Source of the DNA: Platerodrilus igneus
Taxonomy: Eukaryota; Arthropoda; Insecta; Coleoptera; Lycidae
Reading direction: 5' to 3'
Assembly (NCBI GenBank): GCA_036346225.1
Contig: JARFIW010001109.1
Location: 1,100,501-1,164,500, forward strand
Length of the DNA stretch: 64,000 nt
Shown here: one piece after another, positions 44,800 to 56,830 of the stretch
How positions within the stretch are numbered: the stretch's first letter is position 1
Layout: every line of letters begins with the position of its first letter
The notes under the pieces: model-generated
The model's database searches: none
The model's input: the letters and a program-made list of their open reading frames with translations, nothing else
Told to the model about the DNA's origin: nothing
Made by a program: the position numbers and the translations under genes

Positions 44800-45660
44800 A
44801 TTTCCACCCACGAGATAAACCTATCTTGTTTGGTATCAATTAATATTAAATTTTTCAGCTACCGAATCTCTAGGAATTTTTCAGATTGCATCATCCCCAA
44901 GGAGCTACCCTCATTTTAAGATTTCTTACCTGTAGCGACTTTTGAGCGTTCTTATAAATTTTTATACATGCGATACATCTTGTTAGTCTAAAATTTTACA
45001 GAATTCAAATCTGTAAACAGATTTGAAATCGGACCAGCCCTGCAAAGTTATACCCCTTTAAAGTCCTGATCTTCTAAATTTTGCTCTTTGCTTTATAAGC
45101 AAACCTAACAAATAGTTTTCTTCGTCTATCCATTGCATCTTTCGAGATAAACCTATCTTGTTTGGTATTAATCAATATTAAATTTTCTCAGCTACCCAAA
45201 TCTCTAGGAATTTTTAGATTGCACCATCCCCAAAGCTACCCTAATTTTAAGATTTCTTACCTGTAGCGACTTTTGAGCGTTCTTATAATTTTTTAGTCAT
45301 GCGATACATCTTGTTAGTCTAAAATTTTAAAATTTGAATCTGCAAACAGATTTGAAATCGGACCACGCCTGCAAAGTTAACATATACCCTCTGCGAGATA
45401 AATCTTTCTCCACATTTCCACCCACGAGATAAACCTACCTTGTTTGGTATCAATCAATATTAGAATTTTCTAAGCTACCCAAATCTCTTTAAATTTTTCA
45501 CATAGCACCATCCCCAGAGCTACCCCATTTTAAGATTTCTTACCTGTAGCGACTTTTGAGCGTTCTTATAAATTTTTATACATGTAGCACATCTTGTTAG
45601 TCTAGAATTTTATCACAATCCGAATCTGTAAACAGATTTAAAACGGACCACCCTTACCAT
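44800..45660. repeat. Subterminal tandem repeats, left arm
   Basis: There are three units of roughly 230-335 bp. Each contains GATAAACCTA, TTGTTTGGTAT, a CTACC...TCTCTAGGAA segment, TTAAGATTTCTTACCTGTAG then CGACTTTTGAGCGTTCTTAT, and CATCTTGTTAGTCTA, ending with an AAATCTG...CAGATTT inverted pair. Units start near 44809, 45145 and 45425. Confidence 0.88.
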
Positions 45661-45831
45661 TTACACACCCTCTAAATTATAAATTTCCTGCGGCTCATAC
45701 CTAAAGAAAATCTAAAACAATTCTTAAAACTTTTTTACAAACAATTTTTACTAATACAGTTTAAATTTTGTAAACCACATTTCTAAATACATATTCACAA
45801 TTTTTATTCTTAACCTAGAACTCATATCGGC

Positions 45832-46700
45832 TTATACTTATTAATATTTATTTCTAAATAGAGCACCTTTTCCAAAGACCAACCGGACCGCATGTTTCAA
45901 ATTCCTCTGATTTTGTTCTTATGGTTTCGCTTAAGACCTCGTACATATTTTCCAGATTACTAGAAGACGTTATAACCACATTTTTTGTGTTAAAGGATTT
46001 CACATCGGTAGCCTCTTTCCCCATTTTGGTGTAAACGCCGTAGAGTTCGCAATAGACTTTTACTGCTGTATGTTGTATTCTTTTTATTTATTAATCGAAT
46101 AAATCGCTCTTTCTGCTTCCAAAGAAACTCGGACACTCCATCGTCGACACTGGCGTTCTTTATGCGATAGCTAGCCATACGGTTGTTAAACGCAGTGCTA
46201 ACCATTTCTACACCATCGTCGCTAGTAGCGGTAACTGATGCATTTTATGTCTGTTGCTCCTTAAATGTGCGGCATACGTAGTTTTCCATTTCGAAATCGC
46301 ATACTTTACACATAATTCGTGGTTGTTTCGTACAAGACCCTTTAACAGCTGGCGGAGCTGAACGTTTACGGCTTAATGACATCCGTGCTGTTTTCCTTGT
46401 GTCGCTGTAAGTTGCCCATTCTCGTAAAGCGAAACCGCAAGTCCCACAGTTTAAGTACTTTGCTGCAGACGGATGTATAAGCAACCTTGGACGATGTTGC
46501 ACCACACATTTGTTCTGGTGCCGTTTGAGAGCATCCTTCTGGTAAAGTAGACGTGACCGGCTCGCATTTAAAACGTTTGCAGGTACCATTTTGGTACAAA
46601 ACAAAATCCGCACTATAAGACTTGACTTGTAAGCGAACTAACTTATAACTAAAGAGTTTACTCTCGCGCACCTGCTTTATGTACCCTATAGAATGCAAAC
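45832..46700 (-). pseudogene. Left-arm C2H2 zinc-finger gene (broken)
   Basis: Minus-strand pieces in frames 46698-46366, 46613-46245 and 46205-45990 together show two C2H2 fingers (FKCEPC, then ...KDALKRHQNKC; LNCGTCGFRFTRMGNLQRHK). A basic segment follows (KRSAPPAVKGSCTKQPRIMC), then CDFEMENYVC, MVSTAFNNRMASYRIKNAS and FLWKQKERFIRLI. The last part (YEVLSETI..., SLEKVLYLEININKYKP) ends at TGA near 45832. This resembles the N-terminal region of arthropod zinc-finger/PolB-associated proteins found in virus-like elements, inferred from general resemblance. Reading direction is outward, toward the nearest terminus. Confidence 0.6.
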
Positions 46701-46750
46701 CGAAGGTTTCGAAGACACCGAACGAAGTTGAGGATTCGGCGGGGAACTAA

Positions 46751-46954
46751 ATGAGTCATAATCCTTGCTGCTCGTCCAATACATTTAGCGCAATGCATGC
46801 ACCTGTTCGCTTCGTCGATGGTGGAATGCCGTTAGTAAAACAAAAACGTCTTCCATGTTATACGGATCGCGTGCATATTAAAAATCCAAAGGGTGGTAGC
46901 ACACGCACACAAATTTGTGCAAGTCGTGCTGTAGAAGATGCAATGCTACTATAA
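46751..46954 (+). CDS. Small divergent ORF, left arm, unassigned
   Basis: The 67-residue frame starts 50 bp from the zinc-finger gene on the opposite strand. It reads MSHNPCCSSNTFSAMHAPVR, then RLPCYTDRVHIKNPKGGSTR near its end. The inverted right-arm copy (54606-54840, minus) is shifted and there shows CKSCCRRC. I do not recognise the family; the Cys pairs suggest a small zinc-binding protein. The divergent arrangement suggests a shared promoter region at about 46700-46750. Confidence 0.35.
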   Translation: MSHNPCCSSNTFSAMHAPVRFVDGGMPLVKQKRLPCYTDRVHIKNPKGGSTRTQICASRAVEDAMLL

Positions 46955-47189
46955 CCAAAAACACTTTAAACCATTACTAAGAAAATACCAACTTGTTGTC
47001 TACAGGATACTTACAACAATTTAATTTTAAATAACTTCTACGTCATATTTTAGGAAATGGGGGCTTGAATATTTTCCAAATGAATCACCAAGCGAAAGTA
47101 TATGTTACGTATTAAATTACCCATTAATTTCCTTTTACGACCGTGGTTAATTATAGATTGAAATTTAATTTGTGCACGTTCGAGCTTCT

Positions 47190-47800
47190 CGTAAACTAAC
47201 ATATTTTAGAGCAACAATGCGCTGTATAATACATGCATACCCTTCGCGCGCTACTGCTATTCTTGTAATTGCTAGAAAGTCACTCTCCTTTTTACTGTTA
47301 GGACCGATGCAAAGCACCTTTTATACTTTCTATAGCACATCGCACATTTGTCGTGAATTAAATTTTGCTTCTGAAGCTTTTACACTTTCGCATAGCGGTC
47401 GGCCGCACGTATTGATTTCTAGAACCGGTAAGTACTCGATATCCTCCAAAAATTAGATGCTCGATGTCTGTCAACTTCCAATTCCCTCGTAAAGGTGAAA
47501 AACTCGGTCAATCATCCATTAAACTTCACCCGCTACCTTTTGATAATTTCCAAACATTTTCGAACGACAATGGGCTGAGAATTTTAAACCTCGAGGATCT
47601 TTAAGTCGTGATCAATTACACATCCGAGCTACGCGTAAACTAACATATTTTGCAGCACTGTATAATACATGCATACCCTTCTCTGCGCTACTGCTATTCT
47701 TGTAGTTGCTTGGAAAAGTCAGTCGCCCTTTTTACTGCTAGGGTCGCTAAAACCCATTCCATACTTTCTTTATAAGTGTAGCTCAGCACATTTTTGTCGG
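47190..47800. repeat. Two-copy internal repeat, left arm
   Basis: About 165 bp at 47190-47355 recur at 47630-47800. Shared strings include GTAAACTAACATATTTT, CTGTATAATACATGCATACC and GCTACTGCTATTCTTGTA. The inverted right arm has the same pair near 53830-53950 and 54230-54380. Confidence 0.75.
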
Positions 47801-48859
47801 TTATTAAATTTGTTTATGTACCTTTACCTTTCGCTTATTTAAATAATACATCTATTGAACCACTTTCGATTTTCAACGGACAACCATCAATCACCACCTC
47901 GTCTTTAATCCAACGATCCATGGGCTTCACCGACTAACACCTACGTATTTTCCATATTTCGTCTAAACAAACTACCGGTATCGCATGTGGACGTAACAAT
48001 GTTTGTGGATGTGACGACATGTAACCGATACTTAATTAGTCTAAGCTATTTTATTTAGTCACGAAAACCTATTTTCTACCACAACTAATAATCGCCTATA
48101 GGTTTAACATTTCTACATTTCCCAATCGACGGCAGTACATGAATTTATTCTTATTAGACAATTCTTATCTCCCGCACTGCTGCGTAGTTGCATGCCACCC
48201 CTTTTGAGTATATCGTTATAGGTTGTAGACCCTCGGTTTTAAACTACATTCGTGAGACCCTTTAATCTTTTATCGTATCTTTCTCGCCTACAATACAGTA
48301 GGACTTAACATTCTACAACAAATTCTAAACTTGCCCATTAAATACGTACTATTTTCCTCAACTTTTTACGACAAGTTATTAGTATTTTACGCGGCTGACC
48401 CAACCTATTTAAATTATTTTATCTAACCTAGGTCCACAATTTAATTTTAATGGGAACCCAAATCTGTAAAAATTTAAATTAGGTTAATGAAAGTTAATGA
48501 GAAACTCATTAAAAGCAATTTTGGCCATTGGTCATGTTAGTCATATGGTAAACGTTTTGGTCATAGATGGCATTTAGCTCACTCTCCCGGTCATTGGTCA
48601 TCCGTGTCCGTCAATACCACGTGGAATAACACGTTATGTGGTCAACCAGGATAGAAGTCATGGGTATTTCAAGGGGGAAATTAAATACCTGAACTTAACA
48701 TCTACATATATCGGATATATGTCGATGCGCATCCCTGTCGGCTTAGGTTCGATAACAACATATTCGACTATCTTCGGCAATATACGTCCTCACTCTGTAG
48801 AATACGTAAGAGAACAATTTTTCGTATTCAATTTAGTATTCGATAGTAGCTAGAACGGT

Positions 48860-49470
48860 AAACATGAGCGTCCCAAGGTGATTAACGTGTCTCAACTTCT
48901 TGGGAATAAAGTGAAACCGAAACTGAGCGACCGGATTATGGCTGAAGCAGAAAATATTTGCAACAATAAGGTGGTGACAGATACTTGGTAATATTTATAT
49001 GTCGAAGGCGAAAAGATACTGACTGGTGAACTACACACACCAATTTCAGAACCATTTTGTGATAATATAATATTGGTTAAAATTGTACCTTTTCTCACCG
49101 ATAAAAATCTGCAAACAAAAGGATGTTTATCCTAAAAAGAAATTTGTGGTACATTTAACAGCAATCTACGAAGAAAGTTCACCGATTTGATTTCGCTAGG
49201 CATTGGTGTTAAAGCTAACATCCGCTTTCTCTGGAAAGCACTAACAAGATGGGCCAGAGAGTAAAAGAAATTATCGGAAAAGAAGACCTCGAATGCATTA
49301 ATAAAAATTCCAAAATCCTATATGTGTTCCATACAAAGTGGAACTAGCAGATGTTAAGTTGGAAACTTTATTGGAGGAACTACCAGATATATTAGACGAA
49401 GTCGAAAAAGATTATTTCTATCTTTTGACATGGATGTAACCCAAGATTTTGGGATATTTAGCAAGATGGA
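48860..49470 (+). pseudogene. Left-arm inward gene, unassigned (broken)
   Basis: Plus-strand text reads VINVSQLLGNKVKPKLSDRI, AEAENICNNKVVTDTW, YVEGEKILTGELHTPISEPF and KIVPFLTDKNLQTKGC. It continues after a stop with NSNLRRKFTDLISLGIGVKA, VELADVKLETLLEELPDILD and FDMDVTQDFGIF. Its clear protein-like composition with few stops indicates a former gene of the element. The same protein recurs inverted in the right arm (51150-51760) and as a third diverged scrap at 61690-61870. The family was not identified; a structural protein of a virus-like element is only a guess. Confidence 0.5.
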
Positions 49471-49530
49471 GTGTGTAATTATTTAACTACAAAGCATAAC
49501 TTTTGCTATAAGGGGAATACGAAGAAAAGT

Positions 49531-51082
49531 TTAAGTGTTAGTTGACAACGATAAAACTTGGATTAAATGTTTAACATGGCTAACAACCAATGCAAATTAA
49601 ATACAAAAGTTTGTGTGTCACATAACAAGTCCTGGTGTTTAATAAAAACCTGGAATTTATACTAGATTTTTAACGTTTGTCCAGATCGACGTTTAAGGGA
49701 AACATTTGCGTCTAATTTGGCCAAAGAAATGGTTAATTACGCGATTTGGCACTATATACAACTGTGCAATGTATCTATGTCAGTGCGGAACTTTCAGCAT
49801 TAAAAGACCTTTAACTTTCGAAGACTAGTGTTACTTCCAAAGCGCCAATGTACTCGGGAATAATTGTTAAGGTTGAAGACCCTATCGGAATTTAAATGAT
49901 CCGAATTGTTTACTAGGTAATAACATGCTTACAGTACGTGTATTGGGGAATGGCCAAATACGAAATTGACGGGCTTGCAAATTAAGTTGTCCGAAAACAG
50001 AAAGGGAAAATTGATAAAGTATTGTGAATACCTTTAAAATTAACGATTTACCTATAAATTATTTGGAGAAGCTAAAGAAGACAGCCTAATATAACAAAAT
50101 TACAAGTGCAACATGTATCAAGGTAGTACCATTTTACACAATCTGAAAATATCTTCTACAATTCCAAATAATTTACTAATAAGGAATTGTGATTGATAGA
50201 CACCTTTGTATTGATCCAGAGGTTGTACGACAACGCGTAAATATTTGGTAGTAAACTCTATTCCGTCTTACGCTTACGAAATTGCCCATTTCTACCATAC
50301 GCTGTAAGTGGTAAGTACAAAAGGGAATTTGGAAATGGATGCAAAAGGCGAAGAGTTGACTACATGGAAACGTTGCGACAATCTGCGACAATATAAGGCG
50401 TATTAGACAAAGAACATCTTATTCGAAAAATTGTTGAATTAAATATTAGTTTTGCACGATGGAAGATTATGTACATCCTGCTTTAAAGCTTGTATGCATT
50501 TGATTAGTAAGAAAGACTCTTTCCTTATGTAGGCGTTCTCAAGAAAAGGAGGTACTAAAACCGTATACTTTTTAAAAGGTTATTCTAAAAGTTTTTTCAA
50601 AATGGCAGATAACAAAGACGAACTAAGCAATGCGCAATTTCGTTATTGGCCATACCCCAACAAAGGGGTTACCGCTACAGGTTGTATATTTACCGACTAA
50701 AGAACCTTTTTGTCATTGTAAAGCGAGGGTCTTACAATTTGGAACAACCATACATTCCCAAAAGTGGTGGACATGCAACTACGCAACAGTCTTCCAATAA
50801 TTAAGGATCTTCTTCCAATGGGTATAAGAAGTCGATCAAGCTAACAAGATACGCATGCAGGATATAGTGGGAAAGCTGCGATTAAAACATTGTTCATTTG
50901 CAAGAATTACACGAAGGAATGGATCATGTCATCTGGAATCAAAGACTTTAAATATAGAGGAATTGCCAAGGTATTTTACAATTCGAAAACCTAACGGACT
51001 TTATTACAAATATTGGTTGAAATGAATTGCACTTGGGTATCGATTTAAATTTCAAGCTGCGATTAGTTTAATATAATATTAC
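49531..51082 (+). other. Unique centre of the palindromic element
   Basis: This single-copy spacer has coding-like plus-strand text in shifting frames: ETFASNLAKEMVNYAIWHYI near 49700; NCLLGNNMLTVRVLGNGQIR near 49920; FARWKIMYILL near 50465; and MADNKDELSNAQFRYWPYPN at about 50604. It appears to be one or more decayed genes of the element. No family could be named. A block near 50725-50800 resembles arm sequence at 48170-48290 and 53300-53390. Confidence 0.4.
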
Positions 51083-51149
51083 ACTTTTCTTCGTATTCTC
51101 CCTTATAGCAAAAGTTATGCTTTGTAGTTAAATAATTCACATCTCCATC

Positions 51150-51760
51150 TTGCTAAATATGCCCGCAAAATCTTGGGTTACATCCATGTCAAAAGATAGA
51201 AATAATCTTTTCGACTTCGTCTAATATATCTGGTAGTTCCTCCAATAAAGTTTCCAACTTAACATCTGCTAGTTCCACTTTGTATGAACACATATAGGAT
51301 TTTGGAATTTTTGTATGCATTCGAGTTCTTCTTTTCCGATAATTTCTTTTACTCTCTGGCCCATCTTGTTAGTGCTTTCCAGAGAAACGGAGCTTAGCTT
51401 TAACACCATGCCTAGCGAAACAAATCGGTTGAACTTTCTTCGTAGATAGCTGTTAAATACCCAAATTTCTTTTTAGGATAAACATCCTTTTGTTTGCAGA
51501 TGCTTGTTCGGTGTCAGAAAGGTCAAAATTTTAACCAACATTATATTGTCACAAAATGGTTCTGTAATTGTGTGTGTGTAGTCCACCAGTCAGCATCTTT
51601 CGCCTTCGACATAACAAATATTACCAATATCTGTCCAGATTATTGTTGCACATATATCTGCCAACAGCCATAATCCAAATCGCTCATTTGTCGGTTTCAC
51701 TTTATTCCCAGAAGTTGAGAACGTTAATCACCTTGGAGACGCTCATGTTTACCGTTCTAG
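51150..51760 (-). pseudogene. Right-arm copy of inward unassigned gene
   Basis: This is the inverse of 48860-49470, with the same motifs readable on the minus strand and somewhat more frame damage. Both arm copies read toward the centre. Confidence 0.5.
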
Positions 51761-51949
51761 CTACTATCGAATACTAAATTGAATACGAAAAAATTGTTCT
51801 CTTACGTATTCTACAGAGTGAGGAGTATATTGCCGAAGATAGTCGAATATGTGTCCTAAAAACCTAAGCCGACAGGGATGCGCATCGACATATATCCGGA
51901 TATATGAGGATGTTAAGTTAGGTGAAATTGCCCCATAGGGTGAAATACC

Positions 51950-52110
51950 CCACATGACCACATGGCCATATGACCACATGACCATATGACCACATGGCCA
52001 TATGACCACATGACCACATGACCATATGACCACATGACCTATGACCACATGTAAAGCCAAATGACATCATGACCATATGACCACATGACCATATGACCTA
52101 ATTGCTTTTA
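51950..52110. repeat. ATGACCAC/ATGACCAT minisatellite
   Basis: Tandem units of about 8-9 bp (CATATGACCACATGACCATA) occur, many containing CATATG. A similar shorter tract lies at 53385-53500. The left arm has only a very diverged trace (48520-48600). Confidence 0.9.
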
Positions 52111-52199
52111 ATGAGTTTCTCATTAAAACCCATTAACTAATTGCATTTGAATGAGTTTTCCATTAAAAACAAGTGTGGACCTAGGTTAGATCAAAGGAA

Positions 52200-53140
52200 T
52201 TGGGATAGTTGGGTCAGGCCGGAAGCGGCTAACCAAGGGATTTTGTGTCGTTGAAAATGTAGTTTCGGACAAATAAAAATTAGACTATTAATGATGGTTA
52301 ATCTGTACACCAAACATGTTACGTCCAATGGCGTCGGCAGTTGTGTCAATATGGAAGTAGTAGGTTTAGTGCGTGTCATGGTGGGATTCAAAGCGATCGT
52401 GGGTGGTTGTCCGTTAGAAATGAAGTGGTATTGTGTACCGTGTGTTTAAATAGCGAGTGTAAGGCTATACGCATGTACGATGTGCGATGTGCTCGCGACG
52501 TGTGGCAAGGTGCTTTAGTGGTTGCTAGAGTAAAGTGGCGATGACGTTCGAACTAGTGACTGGGCGGTGGGCTGGCGGTGAAATGTCGGGTTTTGGTATT
52601 AATTGTTTGGGGTGGGTTGGAGTGGGGGGTCGGGTTATTTTGGGAGTTTCGAGGGTTTGTTTTAAAAGGTGGGGAATAAATGGGGTTGTTGAATGAACAC
52701 AAGTTGAAATTTGTGGGGGGTTAAAAGGGAACGGGGTTTTGGGATGGGCGTAATTTCAACAATCTACGCATGGGATTAAAGATATAAGATAGTTGTTTAT
52801 ATTTGTATATATTAGTTTTAAATTCCATAATTTTAAGTTCTTCGCCCACCTTCCAAATCTTCCTGCTTCTATCCTGGTTGACAGAGTATACGTGTTATCT
52901 CCACGTGGTATTCGCGGGACACGGAGGTTTTAGATTTCTCGGGAGATGGTGGCTAAAGCATATGTCTGGTAGCAAAAAGGGTTTTAAAGATGGAGTTAAA
53001 TAAAGATGGGCAAAATTAGTCTTTAGAAGGCATAACTTTGTATGGGTGGAGCTATTTAAAATCTGTTTACAGATTTGGGGTCCCTAGAAAAATTTAATAT
53101 TAGTTGATACCTAGCAAAATATATTTATCTTAAAAGAGTG
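52200..53140. other. Right-arm-only segment (~0.95 kb) with G-rich tract
   Basis: It has no counterpart in the left arm. It includes a strongly G-rich stretch at 52555-52750 and, near 53035-53080, a piece like the subterminal repeat (ATAACTTTG, AAATCTGTTTACAGATTTG). No gene was recognised. Confidence 0.6.
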
Positions 53141-53384
53141 ACTACCCCGTATAATAAATACAATATAACACTTGTACGAAAAAAGTTGTAGGAAAATTAA
53201 AGACGTATTTAATGGGGGTCAGTATTAGAATTTGTTGGTAGTAATGTTAAGTCCTACTGTATTGTAGGCGAGAAAGATACGATTAAAAGATTAAAGGGTC
53301 TCACGAATGTAGTTATAAAACCGAGGGTCTTACAACCTATAACGAGCATATACCCCAAAACGGTAGGCATGCAACTACGCAGCA

Positions 53385-53500
53385 GTATGACCATGGACAA
53401 ATGACCACATGAACACATTACATTGACCACATGACCGTATGACCACATGGAAATGGTACCAATGTAACCATGACCATATGACCACATGACCATATGACCT
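53385..53500. repeat. Second ATGACCAC minisatellite tract
   Basis: It has the same unit type as 51950-52110. Both tracts are followed by TAATTGC-type sequence and a GTGTGGACCTAGG block, so the tract and its flank appear duplicated in the right arm. Confidence 0.85.
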
Positions 53501-54959
53501 AATTGCTTTTTAATGAGTTCTAATTAAAAACCCATTAGACTAATTGCAATGTTAATGAGGTTTCCATTAAAAACAAGTGTGGACCTAGGTTTAGATCAAA
53601 GGCGATACCGGTAGTTTTGGGTCAACAAGTAGCGAACTAACCTTAGGTGTTTCGCGTGAAGCCCAGATCGTTGATTCAAAAAAATGCGGTGGGTGTATGG
53701 TTGCCGTTAGAAAATCGAAAGTGGTTAATTGTCGTATTAGTGGTTAAATGGAAAGTGTAGTCTACATAAACAAATTAATGTACCGAAAGTCGTGGTGCTC
53801 ACTTATAAAAAAGTATGATGGTGTTTTGCGCCGTGAGCAGTAAAAGGGGACTACTTTTCCAGCAACTACAAGAATAGCAGTAGGCAGGAAGGGGCATGTT
53901 TACAGTGCTGCAAAATATGTTATTTACGCGTAGCTCGGATGTGTAATTGATCACGATTAAAGATCCTCGAGGTTAAAGTTCGCATTGTCGTTCAAATGTT
54001 TGGAATTTCAAAACGGTAGCGGGGAAGTTTAAGGATGATTGACCGAGTTTTTCTACCTTTACGAGGGAATTGGAAGTTGACAGACATCGAGCATCTAATT
54101 TCTATTTGGAGGATATCGAGTACTTACCGGTTCTAGAAATCAATACGTGCGGCCGACCGCTATGCGAAAGTGTAAAAGCCTACAGAAGCAAAATTTAATT
54201 ATCAGACGAAAAGGTGCGATGTGCTATAGAAAGTATAAAAATGGTGCTTTGCATCGCTCCTAACAGTAAAAAGGAGAGTGACTTTTTCTAGCAATTACAA
54301 GAATAGCAGTAGCGCGGCGAAGGGGTATGCATGTATTATACAGCGCATTGTTGCTCTAAAATATGTTAGTTTACGAGAAGCTCGAACGTGCACAAATTAA
54401 ATTTCAATCTATAATTAACCACGGTCGTAAAAATAGGAAATTAATGGGTAATTTAATACCGTTAACATATACTTTCGCTTGGTGATTCATTTGGAAAATA
54501 TTCAAGCCCCCATTTCCTAAAATATGACGTAGAAGTTATTTAAAATTAAATTGTTGTAAGTATCCTGTAGACAACAAGTTGGTATTTTCTTAGTAATGGT
54601 TTAAAGTGTTTTTGGTTATAGTAGCATTGCATCTTCTACAGCACGACTTGCACACAATTTGTGTGCGTGTGCTACCACCCTTTTGGATTTTTAATATGCA
54701 CGCGATCCGTATAACATGGAAGACGTTTTCCGGTGTTTTTACTAACGGTATTCGCAGCATGGACAAAGCGAACCAGGTGCATGCATTAGCGCTAAATGTA
54801 TTGGACGAGCAGCAAGGATTATGACATCATTTAGTTCTCGCCGAATCCTCAACTTCGTTCGGTGTCTTCGGAAACCTTCGGTTTGCATTCTATAGGGTAC
54901 ATAAAGCCGGTGCGCGAGAGTAAACTCTTTAGTTATAAGTTAGTTCGCTTACAAGTCAA

Positions 54960-55764
54960 GTCTTATAGTGCGGATTTTGTTTTGTACTAAAATGGTACCT
55001 GCAAACGTTTTTAAATGCGAACCGTGTCACGGTCTTCCTTTACCAGAAAGGATGCTCTCAAACGGCACCAGAACAAATGTTGTGGTGCAACATCGTCCGG
55101 TTGCTTATACATCCGTCTGCAGCAAAGTACTTAAACTGTGGGACTTGCGATTTCGCTTTTACGAGAATGGGCAACTTACAGCGACACAAGGAAAACAGCA
55201 CGGCATGTCATTAAGCCGTAAACGTTCAGCTCCGCCAGCTGTTAAAGGGTCTTGTACGAAACAACCACGAATTATGTGTAAAGTATGCGATTTCGAAATG
55301 GAAAACTACGTATGCCGCACATTTAAGGAGCAACAGACATAAAATGCATCAGTTACCGCTACTAGCGACGATGGTGTAGAAATGGTTAGCACTGCGTTTA
55401 ACAACCGTATGGCTAGCTATCGCATAAAGAACGCCAGTGTCGACGATGGAGTGTCCGAGTTTCTTTGGAAGCAGAAAGAGCGATTTATTCGATTAATAAA
55501 AAAAAGAATACAACATACAGCAGTAAAAGTCTATTGCGAACTCTACGGCGTTTACACCAAAATGGGGAAAGAGGCTACCGATGTGAAATCCTTTAACACA
55601 AAAATGTGGTTATAACGTCTTCTAGTAATCTGGAAAATATGTACGAGGTCTTAAGCGAAACCATAAGAACAAAATCAGAGGAATTTGAAACATGCGGGTC
55701 CGGTTGGTCTTTGGAAAAGGTGCTCTATTTAGAAATAAATATTAATAAGTATAAGCCGATATGA
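54960..55764 (+). pseudogene. Right-arm C2H2 zinc-finger gene (broken)
   Basis: This is the inverted copy of the gene at 45832-46700. The frame 54968-55342 reads FKCEPCHG then a shifted finger, RIMCKVCDFEMENYVC and RTFKEQQ. The frame 55382-55615 reads MVSTAFNNRMASYRIKNAS and FLWKQKERFIRLI. The end YLEININKYKP stops at TGA 55762-55764. Different frameshifts occur in the two arms: the first finger is damaged here but readable in the left arm. Confidence 0.6.
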
Positions 55765-55939
55765 GTTCTAGGTTAAGAATAAAAATTGTGAATATGTATT
55801 TAGAAATGTGGTTTACAAAATTTAAACTGTATTAGTAAAATTGTTTGTAATAAAAAGTTTTAAGAATTGTTTCTAGATTTTCTTTAGGTATGAGCCGCAG
55901 GAAATTTATAATTTAGAGGGTGTGTAAAATGGTAAGGGT

Positions 55940-56830
55940 AGTCCTGTTTTAAATCTGTTTACAGATTCGGATTGTGTATAAAATTCTAGACTAACAAGAT
56001 GTGCTACATGTATAAAAATTTATGAGAACGCTCAAAAGTCGCTACAGGTAAGAAATCTTAAAATGGGGTAGCTCTGGGGATGGTGCTATGTGAAAAATTT
56101 AAAGAGATTTGGGTAGCTTAGAAAATTCTAATATTGATTGATACCAAACAAGGTAGGTTTATCTCGTGGGTGGAAATGTGGAGAAAGATTTATCTCGCAG
56201 AGGGTATATGTGTAACTTTGCAGGTCGTGGTCCGATTTCAAATCTGTTTGCAGATTCAAATTCTGCGTAAAATTTTAGACTAACAAGATGTATCGCATGA
56301 CTAAAAAATTATAAGAACGCTCAAAAGTCGCTACAGGTAAGAAATCTTAAAATTAGGGTAGCTCCTTGGGGATGGTGCAATCTGAAAAATTCCTAGAGAT
56401 TTGGGTAGCTGAGAAAATTCTAATATTGATTAATACCAAACAAGATAGGTTTATCTCGAAAGATGCAATGGATAGACGAAGAAAACTATTTGTTAGGTTT
56501 GCTTATAAAGCAAAGAGCAAAATTTAGAAGATCAGGACTTTAAAGGGGTATAACTTTGCAGGGCATGGTCCGATTTCAAATCTGTTTACAGATTTGAATT
56601 CTGTGTAAAATTTTAGACTAACAAGATGTATCGCATGTATAAAAATTTATAAGAACGCTCAAAAGTCGCTACAGGTAAGAAATCTTAAAATGAGGGTAGC
56701 TCCTTGGGGATGATGCAATCTGAAAAATTCCTAGAGATTCAGGTAGCTGAGAAAATTCTAATATTAATTGATACCAAACAAGATAGGTTTATCTCGTGGG
56801 TGGAAATGTGGAGAAAGATTTATCTCGCGG
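55940..56830. repeat. Subterminal tandem repeats, right arm
   Basis: These are the inverted counterpart of the left-arm repeats, again three units (about 55950-56165, 56235-56460, 56575-56800), with CTACAGGTAAGAAATCTTAA and ACTAACAAGATG in each. Their conservation between arms suggests recent or ongoing homogenisation. Confidence 0.88.

Noticed and set aside
51955..52110. CRISPR-like array
   Set aside because: Units are 8-9 bp without spacers; this is a minisatellite in a eukaryotic transposon arm.
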